Positions 7,927 through 18,075 are shown, counted from the stretch's first letter. The stretch: 44,791 nt of DNA from Melioribacteraceae bacterium (GCA_021647785.1 JAKIUC010000033.1:1-44791); one strand, 5' to 3'. The notes: generated by a model not told the origin, from the letters alone. Numbers and translations: made by a program.

Positions 7927-10177
7927 CATTATAAGTATCACTCTAATTTTACTCACATCAATAACAGTTTTTGGGCAAAACTTTACAGGAACAGTTTTAG
8001 ATAAAGAAAGTAAAGAACCAATCCCTTACGCACAAATCTATTTTGTAGATTTAAAAACAGGAACTACAACTGATAATAATGGAATTTTTAAAATTGAACA
8101 TTTCAATCAAAAAACAATTCATATTCAAATAACTTTTGTTGGTTACAATATTATTGATGAAATCATAAATCTTGACACTACTAAAGAAAAAATATTTTAT
8201 CTTGAACAAGGTCATTTTGATTTAGAAGAAGTTGTGGTTTCTGCACCGGCTGGTAGATTGCAAGGAGAAAATATTGTAAGTATTGAGCATAAAAAAATTA
8301 CTGAATTACAACAAACTTCCCCTTTAACGTTGTCAGAAGCCATCAGTAATATTTCAGGTGTAGATCAAATTACAACTGGAGCAGGAATTGGCAAACCTGT
8401 AGTTAGAGGTTTATCAGGAAACAGAATCGTAACTTATGCTCAAGGAATTAGAATTGAAAATCAACAATGGGGAGATGAACACGGTTTGGGAGTTGGAGAA
8501 GTAGGTATAGAAAGTGTAGAAGTAATAAAAGGACCTGCATCATTACTTTATGGTTCGGACGCTTTGGGTGGTGTGCTATATTTTATTGACGAACGATATG
8601 CAAGTCAGAATAGAGTTGAAGGATTTGCTCAAATAAAATTTCTTTCAAATACTTTAGGTTCTATAAGTAATGTAGGGTTTAAAATCAATAGAGGAAACTT
8701 GAAATTTAATCTATTTGGTGCGTATTCTTCACAAGCAGATTACCAAGTACCAAATTTTGACAGAGTATTTAATACACGATTTGACGAAAAAAACATTAAA
8801 AGTTCAATTGGTTTCAACACAAAAAATTGGATTTCAAATATTAGGTACAGTTATCTGCAAAATAATTACGGAATAGTAGAAGATGCTACTTACACTAATG
8901 CCACTCAAAGAAAACTCATACTGCCATTTCAGACAATTGACAATCACAATTTAAGCTTTGAAAACATAATATTTACAGGTAATTCAAAACTAAACTTTAC
9001 TTTAGGATATACCAACAATTACCGAAAAGAGTTTGAAGATGATAGTAATAATCATGCATTAGGTTTAAAATTAAACACATTTACTTATAACTTGAAATGG
9101 TATTCACCATCTTTTAAAGACCAATTTGATTTTATAGTAGGCTCGCAAGGAATGGCACAAGAAAATAAAAATAATGGAGACGAAATATTAATTCCAGATG
9201 CAACAACAATAGATTTTGGTGCTTTTGTTTTAGGTAACTTGAATTTTAACAAACTTCAATTACAAGGAGGAATAAGAGCAGACTATCGAAATATTGACAC
9301 CAAAGAAATGATAATAGAGCATCACGAAGAAGAAAAAGAAGAAGAGGAAGGTAGTTTTCCAGCCATTAAAAATTCATATAGCGGACTTACGTTTTCAGGT
9401 GGAGCAGTTTATAAAATGGGAAAAACAAAACTAAGAGCCAATATTTCAAGTGGTTTTAGAGCACCCAATACAACCGAATTACTTTCTGATGGTGTGCATC
9501 ACGGAACTAATCGCTATATAAAAGGTGATGTTAATCTTAAAAATGAAAATGCTACTCAAATTGATTTTTCTTTTGATTACAAAGACGAACATTTAAGTTT
9601 TTCAGTAAATCCTTTCTACAATGCTATTCAAAATTATATTTTCCTTTCCCCAACAGAAATATCTATTGATAACAATCATGTTTTTGAATATTTGCAAACT
9701 AATGCCTTTTTATATGGCGGTGAATTGGGTTTCCATTATCACCCACATAAAATTCATTGGTTGCATTTAGAAAGTAATCTTTCAACTGTTATTGCAGAAG
9801 ATAGAAATGGAAATCCACTCCCATTAATTCCTCAGACAAAGCTCAGCTCAACAATAAGTACTGAATTTTCTCATAAAGGAAAAGTAAAGCTAAAAAACGT
9901 ATTTGTACAACATATTTATAAATTCAAACAAAACAGAACAAGTATTTTCGAAACCCCAACAAATGATTATAACCTAATAAATATTGGTTTAAACTTTGAA
10001 ATCACAACTAAAAACAATCCGATAGAAATTACAACAGGTATTAACAACTTATTAAACACTAAATTTATTGACCACCTCTCACTATTTAAGACATTAGAAA
10101 TACCAAATCAAGGAATTAATTTTTATATGGGAATAAAAGTAAAACTAAACAAAGAATTGAAAGAAGAAAGGGGATAA
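7919..10177 (+). CDS. TonB-dependent outer-membrane receptor, probable zinc uptake
   Basis: A 752-residue receptor. It has a signal peptide ending near VFGQ, a carboxypeptidase-regulatory-like domain (about residues 22-100, GTVLDKESKEPIPYAQIYF), a plug (about 108-225, with GKPVVRGLSGNR and VIKGPASLLYGSDALGGV), then a beta-barrel ending in an aromatic/hydrophobic terminal strand. A loop near residues 464-477 is very rich in His and Glu (EHHEEEKEEEEG), as in zinc receptors of the ZnuD type, and ENQQWGDEHG in the plug adds acidic and His residues. It is divergent from a Fur/Zur regulator with shared operators. The general receptor call is firm; zinc as ligand is inferred. Confidence 0.93.
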   Translation: MKNIISITLILLTSITVFGQNFTGTVLDKESKEPIPYAQIYFVDLKTGTTTDNNGIFKIEHFNQKTIHIQITFVGYNIIDEIINLDTTKEKIFYLEQGHFDLEEVVVSAPAGRLQGENIVSIEHKKITELQQTSPLTLSEAISNISGVDQITTGAGIGKPVVRGLSGNRIVTYAQGIRIENQQWGDEHGLGVGEVGIESVEVIKGPASLLYGSDALGGVLYFIDERYASQNRVEGFAQIKFLSNTLGSISNVGFKINRGNLKFNLFGAYSSQADYQVPNFDRVFNTRFDEKNIKSSIGFNTKNWISNIRYSYLQNNYGIVEDATYTNATQRKLILPFQTIDNHNLSFENIIFTGNSKLNFTLGYTNNYRKEFEDDSNNHALGLKLNTFTYNLKWYSPSFKDQFDFIVGSQGMAQENKNNGDEILIPDATTIDFGAFVLGNLNFNKLQLQGGIRADYRNIDTKEMIIEHHEEEKEEEEGSFPAIKNSYSGLTFSGGAVYKMGKTKLRANISSGFRAPNTTELLSDGVHHGTNRYIKGDVNLKNENATQIDFSFDYKDEHLSFSVNPFYNAIQNYIFLSPTEISIDNNHVFEYLQTNAFLYGGELGFHYHPHKIHWLHLESNLSTVIAEDRNGNPLPLIPQTKLSSTISTEFSHKGKVKLKNVFVQHIYKFKQNRTSIFETPTNDYNLINIGLNFEITTKNNPIEITTGINNLLNTKFIDHLSLFKTLEIPNQGINFYMGIKVKLNKELKEERG

Positions 10178-10201
10178 CAAAGTCTATAAAACAAAGACTT
10201 C

Positions 10202-10362
10202 ATTGTTCGTATAATTTGTGGTCCTATTATTTACGATATAAACAGCAATGTAGCTTGTGATTTAGAAATTGTAGTGAGGAAATCAGTTCGAGTAAAAGAA
10301 ATAAAATTCCAAGATTAGTTTCTCCGTAGGAGTCTCACAGACATTTCTTTTTCAGAAAATGT
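10202..10362 (+). pseudogene. decayed methyltransferase copy with large internal deletion
   Basis: Bases 10206-10295 align by eye with the first part of the intact methyltransferase gene (about 6666-6755): shared blocks include ATAATTTGTGG, TTACGA, TGTGATTTAGAA and AAATCA. Bases from about 10293 on match its last codons (near 7222-7275), shared as CCAAGATT-GTTTC and TTTCTTTTTCA. The roughly 450 bp between are missing, and a short hairpin repeat (10321-10343) has entered the tail. No usable frame remains. It is in the same orientation as the intact gene, with fur and the TonB receptor between them. Confidence 0.7.
10321..10343. repeat. short double-hairpin dispersed repeat
   Basis: Two 3-bp-loop hairpins in a row: CTCC-GTA-GGAG and GTCT-CAC-AGAC. 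The inverted form, GTCTGTGAGACT followed by TTCTTTGGAGAA, recurs at 16329-16351. Here it interrupts the methyltransferase remnant. Confidence 0.6.
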
Positions 10363-10370
10363 AAATGCTT

Positions 10371-10760
10371 TTAGATTTTATATGGAATTTTAACAAACCC
10401 CATTTCTTTATTGAAATCCTTCGTGTTTCTGGTAACAAGAAGTAAATTATTCTTCAAGGCAATTGCTACTTGAAATGCATCTGGTAATTTAATTCTAAAT
10501 TTATTCCTTGATATAGCTGCCAAGTCAGCAATTTCTTTATCAATAATAATACATTCAAAACTGTTTAACCAAGTAGTAATTTTCAGTCTTTCTTCTTCTG
10601 AAGTTCCAACTAATATTTCTGCTCTTGTTACAACTGAGATAGCAGAATTTAAAGCCCCATTCTTTTTAAGCCAATTTGTTGCTTTAGTAAACCCATTGAG
10701 ATGATCAATCAAAATTACAGAATCTATTAAATATTTTTTAGAAGATATTTTACCACTCAT
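10371..10760 (-). CDS. vapC: PIN-domain ribonuclease toxin, VapC type
   Basis: A 129-residue PIN-domain protein. The acidic active-site residues are visible: Asp in LIDSVILIDH (residues 12-21), Glu in TRAEILVG, Asp in LPDAFQVAIA, and the RNTKDF end with a final Asp. VapC toxins cut tRNA or rRNA. The start ATG overlaps the end of the antitoxin gene by 11 bp, typical of a coupled pair. The length matches the family. The partner and downstream layout (antitoxin first) are canonical. Confidence 0.87.
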   Translation of the reverse strand: MSGKISSKKYLIDSVILIDHLNGFTKATNWLKKNGALNSAISVVTRAEILVGTSEEERLKITTWLNSFECIIIDKEIADLAAISRNKFRIKLPDAFQVAIALKNNLLLVTRNTKDFNKEMGFVKIPYKI

Positions 10761-10980
10761 TTCTTAATGATTCCACATATTCTAAGCCATCTTTATTTTT
10801 TGCTTTCCATAAACCAGAAGTTTGTGAAAGCAAATCAACTTCCGTTTCAATTTCCATTCTTTTTTTGTAAGCATAAATTGCTTCTCTAATTGTTTCGGCT
10901 GTAGGTCTATTATTGCTTTTGCTGAAATCGTCAAGCCATATTTTTAATTCATTCGGTATGCTAATTATTGTTCGTGTCAT
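10750..10980 (-). CDS. vapB: ribbon-helix-helix antitoxin of the VapC pair
   Basis: A small protein starting MTRTIISIPNELKIWLDDF, the beta strand and helix of a ribbon-helix-helix DNA-binding domain, followed by a helical toxin-binding tail with SGLWKAKNKDGLEYVESLRN, a tail often seen in VapB antitoxins. The ATG at 10980 is preferred; a TTG three codons upstream (10989) would add MLK. It should bind the inverted repeat at 10993-11012 just upstream and neutralise the PIN toxin. Confidence 0.85.
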   Translation of the reverse strand: MTRTIISIPNELKIWLDDFSKSNNRPTAETIREAIYAYKKRMEIETEVDLLSQTSGLWKAKNKDGLEYVESLRNEW

Positions 10981-10992
10981 TTTTAACAACTA

Positions 10993-11012
10993 TATATCAG
11001 TTAAGTGATATA
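10993..11012. promoter_or_regulatory. inverted repeat, candidate VapB operator
   Basis: TATATCA and TGATATA arms are separated by 6 bp, just upstream of the antitoxin start and downstream of the metX stop. The position fits autoregulation by a ribbon-helix-helix antitoxin. Confidence 0.55.
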
Positions 11013-11017
11013 CAATA

Positions 11018-12166
11018 TTACAAATTGTTTTTATCAAAGAAAAGAGAAATTATTTTCCCCATCTGTTCAAACTCAATCAAAAATGCATCGTGCCCGTGTA
11101 TCGATTCTACCTCTGCATAGGTAGAGTTTGGAATCAATTCTGCAATTCTTTTTTGCTCTGCTGCGGGATAGAGAATATCGGATGAAATACCAATTGAAAG
11201 TGATGGAATTTTTATTTCACCAAGTACTTCATCTAATTTTCCTCTGTCTAATGCAACATCGTGTAAATCCATTGCATGGCTTAAGTAGAGATATGTGTTT
11301 GCATCGAACCGCTCATTTATTTTTTTTCCATGATGATTTAAATAACTCTCAATTTGAAATATATTCTCTTTATCTAATTTATCACCAGTTTCACTTTTTC
11401 TACTTCGCGAAAATTTAGCTTCAAATGAATCGGGGCTTCTGTAACTAATCATAGCAATTTTACGTGCAAGTGCAAATCCTTTTGTTGGCTGCTCTTTATA
11501 ATTACCATTGTTCCAAATAGGATCATTAGTTATAGCCTCTCTTGATGCTTGATTTAGCGAAATAGCCCAAGGCGAGTGCTGCACAGATGTTGCAATCGGA
11601 ATTATCGATTCAAGCATTTCCGGATACATTAAAGCCCATTCGAGTACTTGCATTCCACCGAGAGAACCTCCTATAGCTGTCTTTAATTTTTTAACCCCAA
11701 GATGCTCAAGTAATTTTTTTTGAACTTTTACCATATCACGAACTGTAACGGTGGGGAAGTCAAGTCCATATTTTCTGTGAAACATATTTTTAATTGAAAC
11801 AGACCCAGTAGTACCGTAACAACTTCCAAGAATGTTGGATGAAATAATGAAGTATTTATTGGTATCAAAAAGTTTACCTTCACCAATTAAATTATCCCAC
11901 CAACCCTTTTTCCCTTTATTAAGTTTACAATATTTTTCTAATAAGTCAGGATTACTATTTAAGTCCGTTTCAATTTCAGTAATTGTTCCAGCAGCGTGGG
12001 CATTTCCGGTAAGTGCGTGGCAAACCAAAATAGCATTTGTTCCATCACTATTAAGTTCACCATAAGTCTGATAAGCCACTTGAACTGGAGATAGTTCATC
12101 TCCGGTTTCAAATTTAAGTGGGTCGTTAAAATTAAACAGACTTACTATTTTAGTTTTTGCGTTCAT
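11018..12166 (-). CDS. metX: homoserine O-acetyltransferase
   Basis: An alpha/beta hydrolase acyltransferase of 382 residues that activates homoserine with acetyl-CoA for methionine synthesis in the cytoplasm. The nucleophile elbow is GGSLGGMQ (S168), the acid is in SSDILYP (about D330) and the catalytic His is in HGHDAFL (about H359). The oxyanion and family motifs [10 protein letters not shown] and [11 protein letters not shown] are present. The next step, sulfhydrylation, is encoded by metY just upstream on the same strand, and the riboswitch before metY should control both. An acyl-acceptor switch to serine or a succinyl donor cannot be ruled out, but the synteny favours MetX. Confidence 0.93.
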   Translation of the reverse strand: MNAKTKIVSLFNFNDPLKFETGDELSPVQVAYQTYGELNSDGTNAILVCHALTGNAHAAGTITEIETDLNSNPDLLEKYCKLNKGKKGWWDNLIGEGKLFDTNKYFIISSNILGSCYGTTGSVSIKNMFHRKYGLDFPTVTVRDMVKVQKKLLEHLGVKKLKTAIGGSLGGMQVLEWALMYPEMLESIIPIATSVQHSPWAISLNQASREAITNDPIWNNGNYKEQPTKGFALARKIAMISYRSPDSFEAKFSRSRKSETGDKLDKENIFQIESYLNHHGKKINERFDANTYLYLSHAMDLHDVALDRGKLDEVLGEIKIPSLSIGISSDILYPAAEQKRIAELIPNSTYAEVESIHGHDAFLIEFEQMGKIISLFFDKNNL

Positions 12167-12239
12167 TCTAGTCTTTTTTATTTAAGTATATCATCTAATC
12201 ACATCCAAAGGGATTGAATAGCTTTGGGTTAAGAATAAG

Positions 12240-12298
12240 AAGGCTTTGCACCTTGATATTTAATGAGATTCCCGCTAGAATCATGTGGGAATGACATC
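12240..12298. repeat. dispersed hairpin repeat between metY and metX
   Basis: GAGATTCCCGCTAGAATC followed by GTGGGAATGAC forms an imperfect hairpin (ATTCCC/GGGAAT). The same words occur in a longer inverted-repeat element at 28205-28290. It lies inside the metY-metX operon gap of 185 bp. Confidence 0.5.
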
Positions 12299-12351
12299 AA
12301 ATTTTAGGTTATGCAAAGGGTTCTTGAAATCAAAATTCTTGTTCAGTTTTT

Positions 12352-13737
<1,386 letters not shown>

Positions 13738-13836
13738 TTATCTCTCCCAAATAAATGGGTTGGAATTAGCACCTTGAATAAATCTTCAGGTTGCTAAGGC
13801 GTCACAGGGCCTATCCCTCAGCCTTTCTTGATAAAA
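13738..13836 (-). ncRNA. SAM-I (S-box) riboswitch aptamer
   Basis: Read on the minus strand, the region has the conserved S-box blocks in order: TTATCAAGAAAGGC, GAGGGATAGGCCC, TTAGCAACC, AAGGTGCTAATTCC, and a closing GAGAGATAAG that pairs with TTATC to form P1. A terminator and then metY-metX follow. High SAM should favour the aptamer and terminator and switch the operon off. The assignment rests on matching consensus blocks by eye. Confidence 0.92.
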
Positions 13837-13839
13837 TTA

Positions 13840-14148
13840 AAAAAGTATGTTTAAGAACTAAAATCTTGAAAACGAAAATAGAGATAAATAGATATTTTGT
13901 CAAGAGATTGTTACAAATATTATATAAGAAAAGAGTTGACTGCATAAATATGCAATTATATCAATATTACAGAATGTTAATCTTATATCATTCTGGTTAA
14001 TTGAAAAGTATTATTTAAAAGAGCTCAAAAATAAATCTCACTTTTTCATTAAACTTAAAAAATTCATATTTTCATGATACTAACAAATAATTAGAGGAGT
14101 AAAATTTGAACACCGAACAGAGTTAACATAATTATACAGGGGAAGAGA
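13840..14148. other. intergenic, nothing recognised
   Basis: This stretch upstream of the metY riboswitch is very AT-rich and carries no convincing reading frame on either strand. It must contain the promoter for the riboswitch transcript on its left edge, but no clear element could be assigned. Confidence 0.5.
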
Positions 14149-14205
14149 ATGAAAAGTGTAATAATTGCAGACGACTCACCTTTAATTCTGAACAGCTTTG
14201 TCTAA
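14149..14205 (+). pseudogene. response-regulator receiver domain stub
   Basis: A purine-rich GGGGAAGAG leader precedes an ATG that opens MKSVIIADDSPLILNSFV and then stops. IADDSPLI is the exact type of start seen in receiver domains, with the acidic DD pair. Only 18 codons remain; no continuation was found in the other frames, so a gene has been deleted after its 5' end. Confidence 0.55.
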
Positions 14206-14256
14206 GTATTGTGGTTCGCTGGAAAACGCTCTCACAATCTAACCTTATTCGTTAGG

Positions 14257-14588
14257 CTATTGATATATGCACGCATCTAAAATACCCAATACTTCATTCA
14301 TAATACTTCCAGATGCTTTCTCAATAAGTTTGATTTTCCGACTCTTAAAATCTATAGATTTAACATGTTCAACCATGATATAACCAGTTAAAATAGAATC
14401 TAGTGGAATTTCAACATGAAATGGAAAAGAACGTTTTGTTTTTGTGATTGGACAAACATATCAATTATTTCTTCGGATAATGGCAAATTCTCTATAAAAT
14501 AACTTCCCGCCCAATTCAATAAATCTTCCAAATTCTCAAATTGAGTTCGGGATAATTTTTCATCATTTTTGATAGTAATAATAGTCAT
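14257..14588 (-). pseudogene. toxin-antitoxin remnant: antitoxin-like start fused to MazF tail
   Basis: From 14588 downward a frame encodes MTIITIKNDEKLSRTQFENL and about 30 more plausible residues, resembling the N-terminus of a small antitoxin. From 14457 another frame reads VCPITKTKRSFPFHVEIP, then GYIMVEHVKSIDF and further to a stop at 14257. That is the C-terminal half of a MazF/PemK endoribonuclease (VCPIT...FPF and VEHVKSID motifs). The first half of MazF and the end of the antitoxin are missing and the frames do not agree, so one deletion probably fused the two genes. Confidence 0.65.
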
Positions 14589-14751
14589 TATTTTCCCCTT
14601 TTATTTCATTACAAAACTAATAGTCTATAGTGGAAAATGCAAGTTTTCGATTTGGAACTGCATACGAACCCCAATGAGCTATTCAAATGTAATTTATTAT
14701 GGAAATTACAAGTTTCTATCTACCTCAACGATACAGAATTATTTAGTATTT

Positions 14752-15420
14752 TTACTTCCAATTTATTGGTGCAATAATTACAACAAATTCACCTTTTAAT
14801 TTGTGTTCAGGTAACGATTCTAGAAGTTCGTTTGGGTATCCACGCCATAATTCTTCAAACTTTTTTGTCAATTCTCGTCCAATGGCAATAATTCGTTTGG
14901 GCATATATTCGTTTAATTCGTTTATCAATTTTTCAATTCTGTACATCGATTCGTAGAGTACGATTGTTCTCTCTTCTTCAGCTAAGGTTTTCAGTTTCTT
15001 TTGGCGACCCTTTTTTTGTGGAAGAAATCCCTCGAAAACAAATGAGTCGGTTGGTAAACCTGCAATTGATAGAGCCAAAATTGCTGCATTTGCTCCTGGA
15101 ATTCCCACTACTTCAATTTCGTTTTTATGAGCCATGTTTACCAATCTAACTCCAGGATCTGAAATTGCTGGTGTTCCTGCATCAGATAAGAGTGCACAAG
15201 TATCGCCCAATTTTATTCTGCTAATTACAGAATTGATTTTCTTCTCTTCCATTCTTGCATTGAAAGAGATTAATTTTGTATGCAAATCGAAATGTCTTAA
15301 AAGATTTCCTGTTGTTCTGGTATCTTCACAAACAATAAAATCTACTTTTTGAAGTATTTCTAAAGCTCTCAGAGTTATATCTTTTAAGTTTCCTATTGGC
15401 GTTGCAACAATGTAAAGCAT
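14752..15420 (-). CDS. rsmI: 16S rRNA (cytidine1402-2'-O)-methyltransferase
   Basis: A 222-residue member of the tetrapyrrole-methylase fold. It begins with the family signature MLYIVATPIGNLKDITLRAL, then CEDTRTTGNLL, LLSDAGTPAISDPG and GIPGANAAILALSIAGLPTD, the RsmI motif series. It methylates the ribose of C1402 in 16S rRNA with SAM. It is slightly shorter than E. coli RsmI (286), lacking the C-terminal extension, which is common in Bacteroidota. It stands alone, convergent with nothing nearby; decayed accessory DNA lies downstream. Confidence 0.95.
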   Translation of the reverse strand: MLYIVATPIGNLKDITLRALEILQKVDFIVCEDTRTTGNLLRHFDLHTKLISFNARMEEKKINSVISRIKLGDTCALLSDAGTPAISDPGVRLVNMAHKNEIEVVGIPGANAAILALSIAGLPTDSFVFEGFLPQKKGRQKKLKTLAEEERTIVLYESMYRIEKLINELNEYMPKRIIAIGRELTKKFEELWRGYPNELLESLPEHKLKGEFVVIIAPINWK

Positions 15421-15575
15421 TCTGTTCTCTTAAATTAAATGAAAAATAAAAATAGGAAATTAATACCAAAATTGTTTGTTTTGAAACTAACAACAGGTGC
15501 AGCAAATTTAAAACTTCATATTTTGTAAAGTACAACTTATAAAATCAAAAATATTTTGCCATTTAAGTTAAAAAA

Positions 15576-15594
15576 TGTTACACTTACTGTAACA
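15576..15594. promoter_or_regulatory. inverted repeat, candidate Rrf2 operator
   Basis: TGTTACA and TGTAACA arms with a 5-bp spacer end 13 bp before the start codon of the Rrf2-family gene. Autoregulation is inferred from position and symmetry. Confidence 0.55.
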
Positions 15595-15607
15595 AATTAA
15601 AGAAATT

Positions 15608-16033
15608 ATGTCAGTTTCAACAAAATTATCGTCTTCAGTCAAAGCTCTCTGTTTTCTTGCAGAGTGTTCCCCCACTCCAAAAACGAGTAAAGAGATTGCA
15701 GAAAATACAGGTATTAATGCCTCGAAATTAAGGAAGCTTTTGTCGTTATTATCTAAATCTAAAATTGTTAAGAGTAACCAAGGTACCAAAGGCGGTTTTC
15801 AATTATTGAAATCGCCATCAAAAATTCACTTACAGGAAATATATTGTGCAATAGAGGATAGAAAAGCATTTCATTTGAAAGTCTCGGATATTAATGGGTA
15901 TGATGGATATGATTATTTAGGATATTTTGAAAATCTATTTTCTAATATTCAAATAGATATTGAAGATAAGATGACAAAAATTTCTCTTTTATCAGTTATG
16001 AATGATTTGAAAATAGAGACAAAGATTAAATAA
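15608..16033 (+). CDS. Rrf2 family transcriptional regulator
   Basis: A 141-residue winged-helix regulator: KLSSSVKALCFLAE, the KTSKEIAENTGINASKLRKLLSLL helix-turn-helix and the TKGGFQLLKSP wing are typical of Rrf2. The C-terminal half lacks the three cysteines used by IscR/NsrR to hold an iron-sulfur cluster, so it is probably a cluster-free type (YwnA-like) with another signal. A 19-bp inverted repeat lies just before it. The ALDH7 gene downstream is separated by a MITE-like element, so joint control is uncertain. Confidence 0.88.
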   Translation: MSVSTKLSSSVKALCFLAECSPTPKTSKEIAENTGINASKLRKLLSLLSKSKIVKSNQGTKGGFQLLKSPSKIHLQEIYCAIEDRKAFHLKVSDINGYDGYDYLGYFENLFSNIQIDIEDKMTKISLLSVMNDLKIETKIK

Positions 16034-16040
16034 TAAGCAA

Positions 16041-16256
16041 AACCTTCAAGGTGGGGTGTAATAAATACTTAGTTTTGTGTTTTTATTCTACGTTCCAAAA
16101 TTGAATTAAATTTGTTTAGTGTCGTCCCTCTGGGACTTTCTTCTAATTACTTTTATGGGTTGTTACCATAATGTTGCTCCTATGGAGCTAATATTTCTTT
16201 TAGTGCCAGAGGCACGAAATTATGGTAAATATTTATTACACCCCACCTTCAAGGTT
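16041..16256. mobile_element. MITE-like element with 25-bp terminal inverted repeats
   Basis: The ends at 16043-16067 and 16230-16254 are inverted copies (CCTTCAAGGTGGGGTGTAAT and on) differing at one base. Inside are three 5-bp-stem, 3-nt-loop hairpins in a row: GTCCCTCTGGGAC, GCTCCTATGGAGC and GTGCCAGAGGCAC, plus an inner inverted pair TTACCATAAT / ATTATGGTAA. There is no coding frame. The size (about 215 bp), terminal repeats and lack of genes fit a non-autonomous element or a structured dispersed repeat. It starts right after the Rrf2 stop. Confidence 0.72.
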
Positions 16257-16320
16257 ATGAGTAGTGTAGAGTTTTTAGAATAAATAATATTTAATGTGGT
16301 AGTAGTTTTATAAATATTGT

Positions 16321-16356
16321 TAACCTTGTCTGTGAGACTTCTTTGGAGAAGGTTAT
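16321..16356. repeat. double-hairpin dispersed repeat (second copy)
   Basis: AACCTT and AAGGTT enclose GTCTGTGAGAC and TTCTTTGGAGAA. It is the inverted counterpart of the repeat at 10321-10343. It lies 55 bp before the ALDH7 gene. The rest of the 16257-16410 gap shows no other feature. Confidence 0.5.
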
Positions 16357-16410
16357 CAAAAGAAATAAAAATAAATTTAATGTTTTAGTGAAATAAATTA
16401 TGGAGTAAAA

Positions 16411-17943
16411 ATGGAATTCTTAAAAAAATTAGGAATTAAAAAGAAAAACTTTGGAGCATCCACTGGTGTTAAGTGGTTTGGTTCAGAAAAGAATCAAGAG
16501 TTAAAAATATATTCACCATTAAATGGAAAGTACTTAGCATCTGTTTTTCAGGCAAGCGAAAAAGATTATGAAAGAGTGATTGCAAAATCGCATGAGGCAT
16601 TTAAGGAATGGAAGAAAATTCCAGCACCACAGCGTGGAGAAGTAGTTCGCGAAATTGGCAATAAGTTACGCGAGTATAAAGATCCGCTCGGCAAATTGGT
16701 TACGTACGAAATGGGTAAATCACTTCAAGAAGGTTGGGGCGAAGTGCAAGAGATGATTGATATTTGCGATTTTGCAGTTGGTCAATCGAGAATGCTTTAT
16801 GGCTCTACAATGCACTCGGAGCGACCGAGCCACAGAATGTACGACCAATATCATCCGCTTGGTGTTGTAGGTACAATTTCTGCATTCAACTTTCCGGTAG
16901 CAGTGTGGGCTTGGAATGCAATGATAGCAACGGTTTGCGGCGATACCAACTTGTGGAAGCCTTCATCAAAAGTTCCGTTAACTGCAATTGCTGTTCAAAA
17001 TATTATAGGCGAAGTTGTTAAGAAACACAAATTGCCGGAGGGTCTGTTCTCACTTGTAATTGGTAAAGGTTCAACAGTTGGTGAAAAATTAATAAATGAT
17101 AAACGAATTCCACTTGTATCAATTACTGGTTCAACAAGAGTTGGAAGAATGGCAGCACAAAAAATTGCAGCTCGTTTTGGTAGAGCTATTTTAGAGTTAG
17201 GTGGAAACAATGCAATAATTTTAACTCCCAATGCAAATCTTAAAATGGCTCTTCCTGCAATGGTGTTCGGGGCTGTTGGCACTGCCGGACAGAGGTGTAC
17301 GTCAACTCGCCGCTTAATTATTCACGAATCAATTTACGATAAAGTTAAAACAATTTTGGTTAAAGCATATAAAGGTTTGAAGATTGGTTCATCAATGGAT
17401 CAGAAAAACCACGTTGGACCACTAATTGATAAATCAGCAGTTGAAGATTTTATGGCTGCAATTGAATCGGCAAAAAAAGAAGGCGGCAAAGTTCTTTATG
17501 GTGGGAAACCCCTTACTGGCAAAGGGTATGGCTCCGGATGTTACGTTCAGCCCGCTATTGTTGAGGCTGAGAACCATTTCGAAATTGTGCAGGAAGAGAC
17601 CTTTGCTCCAATCCTTTATTTAATTAAATATAAAGGTAGTGTAGAAAAAGCAATTGAACTTAACAACGATGTAGTACAGGGGCTTTCCTCATCAATATTT
17701 ACAGACAATATGCAGGAAGCTGAAACATTCCTTTCTAATTGGGGAAGTGATTGCGGTATTGCAAATGTTAATATTGGTACTTCGGGTGCTGAGATTGGTG
17801 GGGCATTTGGCGGTGAAAAAGAGACTGGCGGCGGACGCGAGTCTGGCTCCGATTCTTGGAAGGCATATATGAGACGCCAGACAAATACAATGAACTTTGG
17901 GAAAGACCTTCCATTGGCTCAAGGTATTAAATTTGATATTTAG
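16411..17943 (+). CDS. amaB: alpha-aminoadipic semialdehyde dehydrogenase (ALDH7 family)
   Basis: A 510-residue NAD-dependent aldehyde dehydrogenase. It has [14 protein letters not shown] (157-170), [11 protein letters not shown], the ITGSTRVG cofactor loop (238-245), general base E262 in LELGGNN, and the nucleophile in [12 protein letters not shown] (C296). The QRCT context and length match ALDH7A1/antiquitin, which oxidises alpha-aminoadipic semialdehyde (piperideine-6-carboxylate) in lysine breakdown. The gene after it encodes a lysine-ketoglutarate reductase, which strongly supports this substrate. ATG start at 16411. A possible hairpin with an internal T run follows the stop. Confidence 0.92.
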   Translation: MEFLKKLGIKKKNFGASTGVKWFGSEKNQELKIYSPLNGKYLASVFQASEKDYERVIAKSHEAFKEWKKIPAPQRGEVVREIGNKLREYKDPLGKLVTYEMGKSLQEGWGEVQEMIDICDFAVGQSRMLYGSTMHSERPSHRMYDQYHPLGVVGTISAFNFPVAVWAWNAMIATVCGDTNLWKPSSKVPLTAIAVQNIIGEVVKKHKLPEGLFSLVIGKGSTVGEKLINDKRIPLVSITGSTRVGRMAAQKIAARFGRAILELGGNNAIILTPNANLKMALPAMVFGAVGTAGQRCTSTRRLIIHESIYDKVKTILVKAYKGLKIGSSMDQKNHVGPLIDKSAVEDFMAAIESAKKEGGKVLYGGKPLTGKGYGSGCYVQPAIVEAENHFEIVQEETFAPILYLIKYKGSVEKAIELNNDVVQGLSSSIFTDNMQEAETFLSNWGSDCGIANVNIGTSGAEIGGAFGGEKETGGGRESGSDSWKAYMRRQTNTMNFGKDLPLAQGIKFDI

Positions 17944-17960
17944 TTTGTAGGAAAGAAAAC

Positions 17961-18033
17961 ACGAATTACACGGATTTACACAAAAAAAGTTTTTTTTAAT
18001 AAAAACTAATTCACAAAAATTCGTGTAATTTGT
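17961..18033. repeat. imperfect inverted repeat between the lysine-catabolic genes
   Basis: The arms ACGAATTACACGGATTT (17961-17977) and AAATTCGTGTAATTTGT (18017-18033) pair with two mismatches; a poly-A/poly-T stretch lies in the loop. It may be a weak terminator or another dispersed repeat. Confidence 0.5.
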
Positions 18034-18075
18034 ATCAACCGCCTGCTATTAAGCTCTTAAGGAAAATATAAATAC

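Noticed and set aside
13791-14000. 69-codon plus-strand frame upstream of metY
   Set aside because: Its first part lies over the SAM riboswitch, which is read on the other strand; the composition is non-coding.
17692-17922. 76-codon minus-strand frame at the end of the ALDH7 gene
   Set aside because: It is antisense to conserved aldehyde dehydrogenase sequence and has no motif.
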